A stretch of DNA of 42,419 nucleotides from JAOZTV01 sp965371805 (GTDB lineage: Bacteria > Acidobacteriota > Aminicenantia > UBA2199), in assembly GCA_965371805.1 (NCBI GenBank), contig CBDUZW010000043.1:1-42419 (forward strand), given 5' to 3'. The notes below the pieces were generated by a model. It had not been told where the DNA came from and ran no database searches. It saw only the letters and a program-made list of their open reading frames with translations. The position numbers and the translations under genes are program-made. Positions 24,694-34,087 of this stretch are shown piece by piece (position 1 is the first letter of the stretch; each line of letters opens with the position of its first letter).

Positions 24694-27525
24694 TTAAAAT
24701 TCAATTTTTGCGCCTACTCTTATAACTCTTGGATCTAAGATTTCATCTACTTCCAACCAATTTAAGGTTGAGCTTGATCGATCTGTTCTATAAGAAGTAG
24801 CAAAATTAGAATTAAAAACATTAAAAATATCTGCAAATATGGATAATTGAATATTTTTAATTTTAAAAGCCTTTTCTACTCGAAGATCTAGTTCATATTG
24901 ATTTGGTAATCCTGTATTACCTCTTTGTTCGGCATTTGTTACAACTCTGCCTCCTTGATTCAGGTTGATACCCAGATCGGTATCGCCAACAGTTCTTGTT
25001 CTTCTTCTTCCAGACCAGTATTTAAAATAACCACTTAGGTTAATTCCCAGAGGTCCTTTTACCAATCCGGTAAGTTTTAACTGATGCCTTCTCTCAAGAT
25101 AAAATCTTCCATCGTTATTATTATGAGCATTTGGATCAGCATAAAGTCCTGATGTACCTAAGGCCTGACCACCTCTTTCTGTGTCAATTGTTCCATGTGA
25201 ATTAGCATATACATAAGAAAGATTAAAGGCAAATCCCTTTGAATATCTTTTATTCAATGTTACTTCTAAACCTTCATAATATCTTACTGCTCCCGGTGGG
25301 TTGACAATAAATTGTTCTGGTGCTCTTCCGAAATTTAAATCATTATAAAAGGTAACAGTAGAGTTATCATAGGTATCAGTAACATCTACCGGTTCCCAGT
25401 CGATCCAGTTTAATTCTCCATTATCCATAAGTGCATCAATGTCTAAATGTGCTGCATCTACAATATGAATATTGTTTTTATCCCATTTTTTTAAATAACG
25501 CACGCCGATTGACCAATCCTCAAATATTTCTCTTTCAATACCAATGGTAAGTTCATCTGCAATTGGTGCTGAAAGGTCATGATCCTTATATCCTATTCCT
25601 ACAGCTGCTCCAGGCGGCAGAATCACATTTACCCAAGCATTAAGTGGCTTCCCCTGTTTATCTATTGGCGTCATCCAATAATACCAGCCATTTGGATGTG
25701 CAGAATTAATCCAACCTGTTTGATTAGGTTGTACATACCTTGACCATGATACATTTATCATTGTTGAACCATCAGAAAAAACATCGTAAATTGCACTTAA
25801 TCTTGGTGAGAAATCATTCCATTTCATTGGAGTTGTTGTTTCTGGCACAGATTGATTATATGGAGCTCCATTAGGGTTCCATATAGATGTTTTTTCCAAA
25901 GCCTGCTGTGGCCATGTAATTGTTTGATAATCATATCTAAAACCAAGGTTTATTGTAAGATTACTTAAAATAGTCCAGGTATCATTTATAAAAAGAGAAT
26001 AATTCTTCATTTCTTCCTTTCTTTCAAATCCACCATTAAAACTAATACCTAAATCATATCCTGCATCTGGTTGTACAATGACATATCCAAAGGTCATATC
26101 CGGAGTAAGAGGGCCTGGTCCATCATGAGATGCTATTGTCCAGCCAGTTTTAGCCATCTGAATTTCACCACCAAATTTCAATTCATGAGAACCTGCCAAA
26201 TCATCAATAAAAGCAGTTGCATCGAAATTCAATTGGTATCTATCTCTAGGATTAATATCCTTGTTTCTCCAATAGGCACCTGTATATAACCCTGTATTCG
26301 AATCGTTATAATTAGTCCCTGGATTTTTTGATTGTAAATCTAACATTGAGTCAATATAAGCTATTTTTAAATTTGAATATAAGCTATTCCCAAATGTTTT
26401 TGTCCAATGTGCATTAAATGTATGACTCGGTGAATTTTGTATCACAGTAGTATCAATGGATTCACTCCAATGAGCCCCTCTATGATTTCTAATACGAGTT
26501 GTAAAATTATAAGACACAATAAATTTGTCATTCTGACTTGGTTGAAATGTCAGTTTCATATATGGGAAATATCTCTTTTGATCAGAAGCAATATCTTCAT
26601 CTCTGTCGTGAGGATAATTTGGTGCATACGTTTCCTGATTTGTCATACTTAGATTAAGGAAAAACCAGAGTTTATCCTTTATAATTGGACCACCAAGAGT
26701 AAACACAGGTTCCATTTTAAACTTTTCACCAACCTTAGTTGTATTATCCGAGTCATAAAGATCCGTTCCTTCTGTATTATCAGACTGAAGACTTTCATGG
26801 TTATAATAAAACGAAGCAGAACCGGAAAATTTATTGCCACCGGATTTCGTAACTATATTAACGACGGCTCCCTGCACACTTCCGTATTCAGCAGAAATAC
26901 CACCAGTCTGTACAGAAACCTCTTCCATAATATCAGCTCCAAAACTAACACCTCTACCGCCTGTTGAAGGGTCACCCATATTTACACCATCTAATAAATA
27001 AGCATTTGACATCTCACTGCTACCATGAGCTGTATCTCCCGTAACTCCTGGAGTCATAGCAAAAAATGTAGCAAAACTTCTGTCTCCAGCCGGCAGGGAT
27101 TTAAGAAATTCAACTCCCATTGAAGCTACTCCGGTTGCTTTCTGCCTGTCAAGAGTCGGAGCCTTTCCTTCAACAATAATTTCCTCTGTTAAAGTTTTAA
27201 GATTCATACTTGCATCAACAGACATAGTCTTACCAACTCTAACTCTAATACCTTTTTCAATTGTTGTCTGCATACCTTCTAATTCGAATTTAACTTGATA
27301 ATTTCCTGGCAATAAGCCTACGAAACGATAAAGACCATTCTCATTAGTTAGGGCGGTTAATTGCTTAACAACAATTGACGGACTAGTTAATGTAACAAGA
27401 ATTCCTGGCAAAACTTCACCTTCAGCACTCTTAACTGTTCCTCTAATTGATCCGGCTCCTGACTGGCCAAAACAAACCATACTTATAAACACTAGTATGC
27501 TTAAACTTAATAAAATTTTTTTCAT
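24694..27525 (-). CDS. TonB-dependent receptor with CarboxypepD_reg N-terminus (Oar-like)
   Basis: A 943-residue outer-membrane receptor. A signal peptide (about 20 residues) precedes a carboxypeptidase-regulatory domain (~25-110: 'GSIRGTVKSAEGEVLPGILV', 'NENGLYRFVGLLPGNYQVKF'), a plug (~115-240: 'AYLLDGVNMGDP', 'ISAEYGSVQGAVVNIVTKSG') and a 22-strand-type barrel ending in 'VGAKIEF' with a terminal Phe. These proteins import large substrates such as oligopeptides or glycans with TonB energy, or act in protein export as in Myxococcus Oar. No SusD partner is present. AGGAGG precedes the ATG at 27525. Upstream is a 28-bp palindrome and then Fis- and LytTR-like regulator genes in the same direction, plausibly controlling it. 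A strong terminator follows. Confidence 0.93.
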   Translation of the reverse strand: MKKILLSLSILVFISMVCFGQSGAGSIRGTVKSAEGEVLPGILVTLTSPSIVVKQLTALTNENGLYRFVGLLPGNYQVKFELEGMQTTIEKGIRVRVGKTMSVDASMNLKTLTEEIIVEGKAPTLDRQKATGVASMGVEFLKSLPAGDRSFATFFAMTPGVTGDTAHGSSEMSNAYLLDGVNMGDPSTGGRGVSFGADIMEEVSVQTGGISAEYGSVQGAVVNIVTKSGGNKFSGSASFYYNHESLQSDNTEGTDLYDSDNTTKVGEKFKMEPVFTLGGPIIKDKLWFFLNLSMTNQETYAPNYPHDRDEDIASDQKRYFPYMKLTFQPSQNDKFIVSYNFTTRIRNHRGAHWSESIDTTVIQNSPSHTFNAHWTKTFGNSLYSNLKIAYIDSMLDLQSKNPGTNYNDSNTGLYTGAYWRNKDINPRDRYQLNFDATAFIDDLAGSHELKFGGEIQMAKTGWTIASHDGPGPLTPDMTFGYVIVQPDAGYDLGISFNGGFERKEEMKNYSLFINDTWTILSNLTINLGFRYDYQTITWPQQALEKTSIWNPNGAPYNQSVPETTTPMKWNDFSPRLSAIYDVFSDGSTMINVSWSRYVQPNQTGWINSAHPNGWYYWMTPIDKQGKPLNAWVNVILPPGAAVGIGYKDHDLSAPIADELTIGIEREIFEDWSIGVRYLKKWDKNNIHIVDAAHLDIDALMDNGELNWIDWEPVDVTDTYDNSTVTFYNDLNFGRAPEQFIVNPPGAVRYYEGLEVTLNKRYSKGFAFNLSYVYANSHGTIDTERGGQALGTSGLYADPNAHNNNDGRFYLERRHQLKLTGLVKGPLGINLSGYFKYWSGRRRTRTVGDTDLGINLNQGGRVVTNAEQRGNTGLPNQYELDLRVEKAFKIKNIQLSIFADIFNVFNSNFATSYRTDRSSSTLNWLEVDEILDPRVIRVGAKIEF

Positions 27526-27555
27526 TAGTTCCTCCTTTTATAAATTTTATTTGTA

Positions 27556-27583
27556 CCTAAGTTGAACGATTGTTCAATTTAGG
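27556..27583. promoter_or_regulatory. 28-bp imperfect palindrome in TonB receptor leader
   Basis: The ends CCTAA / TTAGG and the inner TTGAAC (27562-27567) / GTTCAA (27572-27577) around GATT make a palindrome matching at 12 of 14 positions. It lies about 30 bases before the receptor start codon. It could be a repressor operator or an mRNA hairpin. A second GTTCAATT half-site lies near 27630. Confidence 0.5.
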
Positions 27584-27797
27584 TTACACTTTATTATCTG
27601 CAATATATTTTCCACAATGCATTTGATACATGTTCAATTGTGATTAACATCATTTAAAAAACCACAAAAATGCTTTTTAAATACTTAAAACGCTTTTTGA
27701 TGTAGTAGAAGAATTTCAGATTCAAATCAATTCTCCTAAAACACTTCAAATTATTGAATTTTTGATTCATATTATTGAATTAAGGGCTCGCATAAAA

Positions 27798-28127
27798 TTA
27801 ATTTAGAAGATTTACGTTGCTCTTATTTAAAATAATTGCAGGGTCAATTTCTCTTTGTATTTTACCCAGTTCATATCTCTTGAATTTTTCATTTAATGTT
27901 GTAGCTTTTATTCCAAGAATTGATGCAGCTTTTCTCTGATTACCACCAGTTAATTTTAAAGTAGTTAAAATAACCTTACATTCAACATCTTTTATGAAAT
28001 TTCTAAATGTAAGTTTCTCATCATTTAAGTTTTTTAAAACATAAGTAGTTATCAGTGTATCAAAAGACCCTTTAAATTTTTTGTTAACTGCTGAATAGTT
28101 AATTTTGGTTTGTGTTAAATTTTGCAT
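27798..28127 (-). CDS. Fis-type helix-turn-helix regulator
   Basis: A 109-residue protein. The C-terminal half has the Fis/NtrC-type HTH: 'VILTTLKLTGGNQRKAASIL' followed by 'GIKATTLNEKFKRYEL'. The N-terminal half resembles the dimerising helices of Fis. There is no sigma54-interaction AAA+ domain, so it acts as a DNA-binding accessory protein rather than an activator of sigma54. AAGGAG precedes the ATG. It lies 14 bases downstream of the LytTR gene and 272 bases upstream of the TonB receptor gene, all on the minus strand, so an operon of two regulators is likely. Confidence 0.82.
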   Translation of the reverse strand: MQNLTQTKINYSAVNKKFKGSFDTLITTYVLKNLNDEKLTFRNFIKDVECKVILTTLKLTGGNQRKAASILGIKATTLNEKFKRYELGKIQREIDPAIILNKSNVNLLN

Positions 28128-28141
28128 TATATTCTCCTTAT

Positions 28142-28468
28142 TTATAATCTTAAAAATCTTGAAAGATTTTTCCTATACTGCCTTCCCCATTTGATTGACT
28201 TTTTATCTTTTAAAATTACTTCATATTCATTTTTATCATTTTCTATTAACTCTCTTATCCTGTCCACATTTATTATCGTGGAACGATTAATTCTCATAAA
28301 AACATCCGGATCCAGTTTTTCCTCAACTGATCTCAATGTATTTCTGATAATATAAGACCTTTCGTTTACATATACTCTGATATAATTGCTGTCAGCTTCA
28401 ACCATATCGATTTCTCTTTTATCAAAAAAAAGATGTTTTCTGCCTATCTTAATTAAAAATTTTTCCAT
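28142..28468 (-). CDS. Single-domain LytTR DNA-binding regulator
   Basis: A 108-residue protein consisting of a LytTR domain alone: 'IDMVEADSNYIRVYVNERSY', 'LDPDVFMRINRSTIINVDRI' and 'KKSIKWGRQYRKNL'. It has no receiver domain, so activity must depend on expression level, oligomerisation or another protein. LytTR proteins bind direct-repeat sites upstream of promoters. An AAGGAGG ribosome site precedes the ATG. It forms an operon with the Fis-like gene. It is divergent from a membrane propeller/LuxR gene, with the copy C CTATT element between. LytTR proteins in the family control surface and secretion genes. Confidence 0.9.
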   Translation of the reverse strand: MEKFLIKIGRKHLFFDKREIDMVEADSNYIRVYVNERSYIIRNTLRSVEEKLDPDVFMRINRSTIINVDRIRELIENDKNEYEVILKDKKSIKWGRQYRKNLSRFLRL

Positions 28469-28506
28469 GAAGCCTCCTTAAAAAATTCATTTCTTCCACA
28501 CATAGT

Positions 28507-28602
28507 TTATATGTCAATAGCTCCGCTTTTTAAATAGTACTTTTTACTATTATGTAGTTTGGGAAAAAAGGCTATAAAAAACCATTCATTTGACTTTATA
28601 TA
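28507..28602. promoter_or_regulatory. CTATT element, copy C (divergent, LytTR/Fis and propeller-LuxR)
   Basis: A perfect inverted repeat AATAGTA (28533-28539) / TACTATT (28545-28551) with CTTTT between. Plus direction: 18 bases after TACTATT comes GGCTAT (28570-28575) and, after GGCTATAA plus 19 bases, TATATA (28597-28602). Minus direction: CTATTT (reverse complement of 28532-28537) plus 19 bases, then ATATAA (28507-28512). A -35-like TTGACT overlaps on the plus side. Both divergent transcripts therefore have the element at the same distance from a -10. Confidence 0.65.
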
Positions 28603-28640
28603 CAAAAATAAATAGACTTGTTTCTTAAAATGGATATAAA

Positions 28641-31340
28641 ATGAAAAAAATGAAAAAAAAAATAATACAAAATCTATCAAGTTTTCTTATAATTTTTGTT
28701 TTACAAATAACCTCTATGTCTGTTTATTCTCAAGATTTAAAATTTGAACATTTAGAGGACTCTTATGAGTTAAAATTTAATACAGTAGTAAAAATCATAC
28801 AGGATTCTACTGGTTTACTATGGTTTGCAACAAATAATGGACTTCTTAGATATAATGGTTATGAATTTAAAATTTTTAACAAAAAAAAATATAAAAACCT
28901 GAAATCACATGTAATTCCTACAATTTTTGAGGACTCTAAGAGGAGATTATTAATTGGTACAAGAAAAGGTTTGTACTGTTATAATTATCAATATGATAGA
29001 TTTAAATTAATTTTTAAAAACAAAAACAAGAGAATTACACTTGTTAATACAATTTTTGAGGACAATAAAAATAGAATTTGGATTGGCACATACTCCGGGA
29101 TTTTTATACTGGATAAGAATGATAAATTAATAAAAAGTTATATTTATAATAAAGATGATAGTAATAGCATATTACATAATACTATTGGAAAAATTTCAAG
29201 AGATTCAAATAATAAAACATGGATTTTGACTCTTAATGGGTTAAGTATGTATAATAATAAAAATTCTTTTATTAATTACCCACTTCCACAGGATAATAAG
29301 ACAAAACGAATATGGGCAACAACGTCCTATTTAAATTCAGATGATGAGATTTGGATTGCAGCTAAAAACAAGGGTTTAATGAAATTTGACATTAAAAAGC
29401 TTAAATACAATTCGTATAAAGACAATTTCATAGGAGCAGAAAACTTAAAGAATAATTTAATTTATGATATATTCCAAGATTCTAATACTTTATGGATATC
29501 TTCAATAAAAGGATTAATTCATTTTGATGTAAAAACAAACGAATGGGAAATTATTAAAAATGACCATAATATAACTACAAGCATAAGTCAAAATGATGTA
29601 AGGTATTCATTTAAGGATAGGAATAATAATTTTTGGGTTTGCACTCTTGGAGGTGGAATAAATAAAATCTCCAAAAATAGTTTATATTTTAGTAATATTA
29701 AAGCTGGAAATAAAAAAAACAATTTAAATAATAAAATGGTATGGTCTATTTATAAAGACAAATCAGACAATATTCTTTATGGCACCGATGATGGATTGAA
29801 TTTTTGGGATAAAAAGGAAGGTCGTTTCTATTATTATAAAGATAATTCAGCTAATAGTGATTTTAATGATGATTTTTTTATGTCAATATTTGAAGACCAT
29901 AATAGTAATATCTGGATAGGAACCTCTGGAAAAGGTTTAAAAAAATTTGATAGGAAAACAAAGACATTTACAACATTTAAAAGAAGTGTAAAAGATAAAA
30001 AGAGTTTAAGCAGTAATGTAATTACAAAACTATATCAGGATAAAGAGAAAAACTTGTGGATTGGAACCAGTTTTGGTCTGAACAGGTATAATTATAAAAA
30101 CAATGAGTTTGCTAAAACAAAAAAAAACAAAAATTTTCCATTAGCTCATTTATTTCCAGTATTAGATATTATTGAAAAAAATTCAAATGAATTGTATATT
30201 GGTACAAGAAGAGGTTTTTTTGAATTTGATAAAAAAAAAAACATTTTACAGAAGAACACTATTTTTAGTTCAATTGATACAATTGTTTCTGTAATTTTAA
30301 GGGATAATGGTTTTTTGTGGCTTGGAACAAATTCTGGTCTATATAGATTAAATATGAAATTAAAAACATTAATAAAATACAATAAACAAGATGGATTATC
30401 CGATGCTAGTATCAGAAGTATAATAAAGACCGACAAAAACACTTTATGGATTTCTACTGATTTTGGACTTTCAAAATTTAATATTCAAAAAGAAAGTTTT
30501 ACAAATTATTATAAAAACAACGGCATATCAGGTAATAGATTTAATGCAAGAGCATCAATCAAAGCCAGAGATGGAAAGCTATATTTTGGAGGATTAAACG
30601 GCGTAACTTCCTTTTATCCTGAAAATATCATTGAGGATACTATTGTTCCGAATATAATAATAACTGATTTTAAATTATTTAACAAAGATGTCAATATTGG
30701 AGAAAATTCAATTCTAAAAACAACAATCCAATATACTAAAAAAATCAATTTAAAATATAATCAAAATTTTTTTTCCTTTGAATTTGCAGCTTTAGATTTT
30801 ACAAATCCAAAAAAAAATAAGTATAAATACAAATTATCAGGTATTGACAAAGACTGGGTTTTCTCGGATGCAGGAAGGAGATTTGCAAATTATTCAGGAG
30901 TTGCTCCGGGTAATTATACATTTACTGTAAAAGGATCTAATAGTAACGGTGTATGGAATAACAAAGGTGTTTCAATAAATATATATATAGAAACACCTTT
31001 TTGGAATACCTGGTGGTTTAGGTTGTTTTTAGCATTATTTACTGTCATAATCATTATCTTTCTATATAAAAAAAGAATTAAAAATATTGAGTTGAAATTA
31101 AGAAGTGAAAATGCAGTTAATGAACTTTGTATAAATTATAAAATAACAAATCGTGAAAAAGAGATATTGAACTTAATACTTACAGGTAAGGATAATAAAG
31201 AAATCGAAGACATTCTTTTTATATCTTATAATACTGTAAAAAATCATGTACACAATATTTTCACAAAATTTGAAGTTAAAAGCAGAAGCGATCTGGTCCT
31301 GTTCTTTAATTCAACTCAGAATATTGATAAAAAAAATTAA
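28641..31340 (+). CDS. Membrane-anchored propeller/Y_Y_Y/LuxR one-component regulator
   Basis: An 899-residue sensor-regulator. A signal/anchor segment (~10-30) is followed by 14 'LWIGTxxGLxxYN' repeats (about residues 40-655), the number expected for two 7-bladed propellers of the 'two-component regulator propeller' family. A Y_Y_Y domain follows (~690-775, 'FFSFEFAALDF', 'YKLSGIDKDW'), then a transmembrane helix (RLFLALFTVIIIIFLY), a short coiled coil and a LuxR-type HTH (KITNREKEILNLI ... YNTVKNHVHNIFTKF). No histidine kinase or receiver domain is present, so the DNA-binding domain must respond directly across the membrane or be released. Periplasmic ligand (glycan or peptide) sensing is inferred by analogy. 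Divergent from the LytTR gene, with a shared CTATT element. Confidence 0.9.
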   Translation: MKKMKKKIIQNLSSFLIIFVLQITSMSVYSQDLKFEHLEDSYELKFNTVVKIIQDSTGLLWFATNNGLLRYNGYEFKIFNKKKYKNLKSHVIPTIFEDSKRRLLIGTRKGLYCYNYQYDRFKLIFKNKNKRITLVNTIFEDNKNRIWIGTYSGIFILDKNDKLIKSYIYNKDDSNSILHNTIGKISRDSNNKTWILTLNGLSMYNNKNSFINYPLPQDNKTKRIWATTSYLNSDDEIWIAAKNKGLMKFDIKKLKYNSYKDNFIGAENLKNNLIYDIFQDSNTLWISSIKGLIHFDVKTNEWEIIKNDHNITTSISQNDVRYSFKDRNNNFWVCTLGGGINKISKNSLYFSNIKAGNKKNNLNNKMVWSIYKDKSDNILYGTDDGLNFWDKKEGRFYYYKDNSANSDFNDDFFMSIFEDHNSNIWIGTSGKGLKKFDRKTKTFTTFKRSVKDKKSLSSNVITKLYQDKEKNLWIGTSFGLNRYNYKNNEFAKTKKNKNFPLAHLFPVLDIIEKNSNELYIGTRRGFFEFDKKKNILQKNTIFSSIDTIVSVILRDNGFLWLGTNSGLYRLNMKLKTLIKYNKQDGLSDASIRSIIKTDKNTLWISTDFGLSKFNIQKESFTNYYKNNGISGNRFNARASIKARDGKLYFGGLNGVTSFYPENIIEDTIVPNIIITDFKLFNKDVNIGENSILKTTIQYTKKINLKYNQNFFSFEFAALDFTNPKKNKYKYKLSGIDKDWVFSDAGRRFANYSGVAPGNYTFTVKGSNSNGVWNNKGVSINIYIETPFWNTWWFRLFLALFTVIIIIFLYKKRIKNIELKLRSENAVNELCINYKITNREKEILNLILTGKDNKEIEDILFISYNTVKNHVHNIFTKFEVKSRSDLVLFFNSTQNIDKKN

Positions 31341-31342
31341 AG

Positions 31343-32217
31343 CTACCTGAATTCTTGTGTTTTTGACAAGAGTTCGTTTTCCTGTGAAAGAACGTGACTC
31401 TTGCCTACTACTGCAAATATTTTCTTCCCTCTTTTTAGAGTTTTTATTATTTTGTTCAGCATATGATCGTTTCTATATTTATTAACTGTAACATTAATTT
31501 TTGCCAGTATATTGTCTTTTCTTAAAACATTCATAAAATAACTTGAATTAATTTTTCTCCAGTCTTTAACTTCAGGAAGTAACTTTTTCACACTTATATT
31601 AAATTCTTTTATGTTTTCGGAATAAGTGTTAAAAAACTTCAATTTGACATATTCTTAAGAAATGATCTAATAAATTTATTTTTAATGTTTTTTTTATTAA
31701 ATATTTCTTTATTAGTAACAACTTGGCGTAAAATAGAATATATTTTTATTTTCGACACAGAATAATATTTAAGTAAATATTCCATTTCATCCTTTCTTGA
31801 AGGGTCAATAGACTCAATTTTAGCTTTATCCCTACATGTGAGATATCTTAATAGACCCTGCTCACCATATTTTTTAATTGCATCTTCTCTGGTTTTAATT
31901 AAAGGGCACCTTATACTTTCACTATATGCAATATCAGGCTTAAACAAATTCCACCTCTTTTTTATATCATTAAACTGTGGATGTGCAATATTTAAGTTAT
32001 GATAACTCCCATAATAAAGAAGTCCACTATTTTTATGCTTATAAATAATTCTTAGTATATAAGGGTTAAAATAAAAGTTTTCATCGGATTCAAAAATATT
32101 GTTTTGTATTTCACCCTTTGGAACAAAAATATTCATTGGGAATTGTTTTAAGAATAAACCAAATATTACAAAAATAATCATTGATCTAGATATTATAGAT
32201 TGCTTAAATGTCTTCAT
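31343..32217 (-). pseudogene. TraB/GumN-like protein split by a frameshift
   Basis: Two consecutive frames, 31639-32217 (192 residues) and 31343-31642 (99 residues), together make a ~290-residue protein. The first has an N-terminal membrane anchor and 'GLLYYGSYHNLNIAHPQF' followed by 'FKPDIAYSESIR', a His/Glu arrangement like the TraB/GumN (Tiki/ChaN-like) superfamily. The second has 'LKRGKKIFAVVGKSHVLSQE', matching the C-terminal VVG-x-x-H motif. The second frame begins with TTG overlapping the first's TGA and lacks a ribosome site. I think it is one gene with a frameshift at ~31640, though reinitiation could join the halves functionally. Copy D1 of the CTATT element lies upstream on the minus strand. 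Confidence 0.6.
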
Positions 32218-32249
32218 TCTATTTTTCCTACTTTTTTCATCCGTAATAA

Positions 32250-32318
32250 ATATATGGTCATATAGCGTTTTTTTAAATAGTATTTTTTACCGTTTAAAAT
32301 TTTGGGAGAAAAGACTAT
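32250..32318. promoter_or_regulatory. CTATT element, copy D1 (divergent)
   Basis: Plus orientation: TACCGTT (32288-32294), 18 bases, GACTAT (32313-32318). Minus orientation: CTATTT (reverse complement of 32275-32280), 19 bases, ATATAT (32250-32255), facing the TraB-like gene 33 bases further on. Copies C and D1 share a TTTGGGA-type central sequence and the AAATAGTA left arm. Confidence 0.55.
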
Positions 32319-32330
32319 CTAGGGCAAAAG

Positions 32331-32388
32331 TCCTATTTCTATTTTTAGTAATAATAGCTATTGGAATATTTTTGTGATAATTTACAAT
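32331..32388 (+). promoter_or_regulatory. CTATT element, copy D2 (upstream of PEBP-like lipoprotein)
   Basis: TCCTATT (32331-32337), 18 bases including TTAGTAAT, AGCTAT (32356-32361), then after GCTATTGG another 18 bases to TACAAT (32383-32388) as -10. The ribosome site AGGAG and start codon (32409) follow. It lies in tandem with D1. Confidence 0.6.
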
Positions 32389-32408
32389 ATTATAGTAGGA
32401 GAATACAA

Positions 32409-32846
32409 ATGAATTATATAAAATTAATTTTAATTACTTTAATAGCATCTATGATAGTCTTTGTAGGATGTTCAAATAAAAAAGTTGAAATATCTCCAAG
32501 TAGTGCAGATTTCAATATTGATTATAAATGGAACAAAAAAAACATGTGTAACAGCACTATTTCACCAAAAATTGTTCTTAATAATTTACCAAGTGAAACG
32601 GTACGACTGGAATGGTCATTAAAAGATTTGCAGGTTCCTCAATATAATCATGGTAGTGGTCATATCAATCCAACTAAAATTATTCAAGAAGGTACATTAA
32701 AAGGATATCGAGGTCCATGTCCACCAAGTACAAGTGCACTAGGTCATTTTTATAGATTTTCTATAAAGGCGATTAATGCTAATGGAAAAACAATTGGGAT
32801 TGCTAAAAAAAAAGTTCGTTGTAAAAGATATATTGATATGAAGTGA
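32409..32846 (+). CDS. PEBP-like lipoprotein
   Basis: A 145-residue predicted lipoprotein (lipobox FVGC near residue 21). The mature domain has 'TISPKIVLNNLPSETVRLEW' and 'YRGPCPPSTSALGHFYRFSI', split here from the intervening 'HGSGHINPTKIIQ' segment. The GPCPP-H-x-Y-x-F pattern and SP-x-L-x-N/W-x-x-P pattern are typical of the PEBP/YbhB-YbcL (Raf-kinase-inhibitor-like) fold. YbhB-type proteins are ligand-binding beta proteins of unclear role. GTAGGAG precedes the ATG at 32409; an in-frame start 48 bases upstream lacks a ribosome site and would cover the -10. Six bases separate it from the next gene, so they form an operon. Family assignment is moderately certain. Confidence 0.65.
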   Translation: MNYIKLILITLIASMIVFVGCSNKKVEISPSSADFNIDYKWNKKNMCNSTISPKIVLNNLPSETVRLEWSLKDLQVPQYNHGSGHINPTKIIQEGTLKGYRGPCPPSTSALGHFYRFSIKAINANGKTIGIAKKKVRCKRYIDMK

Positions 32847-32852
32847 CAAGAT

Positions 32853-34009
32853 ATGGCAAAATTAAAAATAATACTAATTTTAGTTTTACTGATTTTTTCA
32901 AATTTTGTTTATAGTAATATAAATCAAGAAAAAACAGATAAATTTAAGCTTATTAATAAAGGGAAAAAAATCTTCTAAATGGGAATTATAAAGACGCCTT
33001 GAATATTTTTGTAGAATTTAATTTATTAAATAAAACTGCAATTTGTTATGAATTAATGGCGTTTGATCAACTTAAGAAAGGTAATTTGCAATCTGCAAAA
33101 GATTTTTTTAAAAATGCTATTGAGAAATATGAAGCTGTTCTAAAATCTTTTAACTATAATTGGAATGATGAATATAATAAACATAGACTTTTATGTGTAT
33201 TTGAATTAAACAAATTAACTAAAAACAAAGAAGAAAAAGAGCTTGATATTAAATTAGAAAATATTTTAAGAGGTGTTGGAAAATATTGCACTCAATTAGA
33301 AAAAGAATCTATTTATTTTTACTGTGAAGAACATGTAACAGAGAATATTTATAATCCAATAAAGACCAGAATAAAAAGAAATAACTATGTTTATTCATAT
33401 CAATTAGTTGAAAAAAAAAATGTTTATCAAGAAACAAGAAAATTACTTCATAATTCCGGGAGCAGGCGAAGGTATGATGTAAGAAATAGAAGAGATAAAT
33501 GGAAATCAACATCAGTTATTTTTAAAAAGATAATATTTGGACCTCAAGGGATATTCGGATTATTCTGGCAACCTTATTATGAATATAAAATTATTGGAGA
33601 GAACATTTTAGACAAAAATAAAACAATTATTATTGAGGCCATTCCTAAAAACCCATTGAAAAAAAACTCAGTTATGAAAGACAACCTCTTATTTGGAAAA
33701 GCATGGATTAAGGCAGATGATTATAGGATATTAAAAATTGAATGGGAACCAAAGTCAGTTGCATTTGCAAATAGTTATCATAAATTCTCTAAAAATCAAA
33801 ATCCAGAACTAAGACTTTCACTAATCACTGAGTATTTGTTTGAAAAAAATGGTTTTAGATATCCTACAAAAGGTTTGTATACAGAATATACTGTCAAAAA
33901 AAAGAAAAAAAAACAAATTCTATTAACTTTAAGTGCAAAGTATAAGAAATTTAAGTTTTTTAAAGTAGATACAGATACAAGGATTAATCATGTCAAAATT
34001 GTAAACTAA
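32853..34009 (+). CDS. Exported LolA-like protein with A7 frameshift
   Basis: The start ATG at 32853 encodes a signal peptide (AKLKIILILVLLIFSNFVYS) and continues to an A7 run (32964-32970), after which the frame ends. The frame one base over continues without interruption from LLNGNYKDALNIF to 34009. Together they make about 385 residues. The N-terminal part holds a TPR-like helix pair ('LKKGNLQSAKDFFKNAI'). The C-terminal ~170 residues have a curved-sheet pattern as in outer-membrane lipoprotein-sorting (LolA/LolB-like) proteins: 'YYEYKIIGENILDKNKTIII', 'GKAWIKADDYRILKIEWEP', 'GFRYPTKGLYTEYTV'. One missing or extra A separates this from an intact gene. It follows the PEBP-like gene by six bases. 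Confidence 0.6.
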
Positions 34010-34048
34010 ATGATAATAAATTATTCTCAAACAATTAAGACAAACAGT

Positions 34049-34076
34049 TTGACTTTTAATAAAAAACTAATACAAT
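34049..34076 (+). promoter_or_regulatory. Probable sigma70 promoter of second propeller/LuxR gene
   Basis: TTGACT (34049-34054), 16 bases, TACAAT (34071-34076), twelve bases before the start codon. I see no CTATT element here, which distinguishes this regulator gene from the one at 28641. Confidence 0.5.
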
Positions 34077-34087
34077 TCTTTTAGAAG

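Noticed and set aside
27562..27577. LexA/DinR-type SOS box (GAAC-N4-GTTC)
   Set aside because: The core fits, but the site is in front of a TonB receptor with no SOS gene nearby and the palindrome is much longer; I list it only as an unassigned palindrome.
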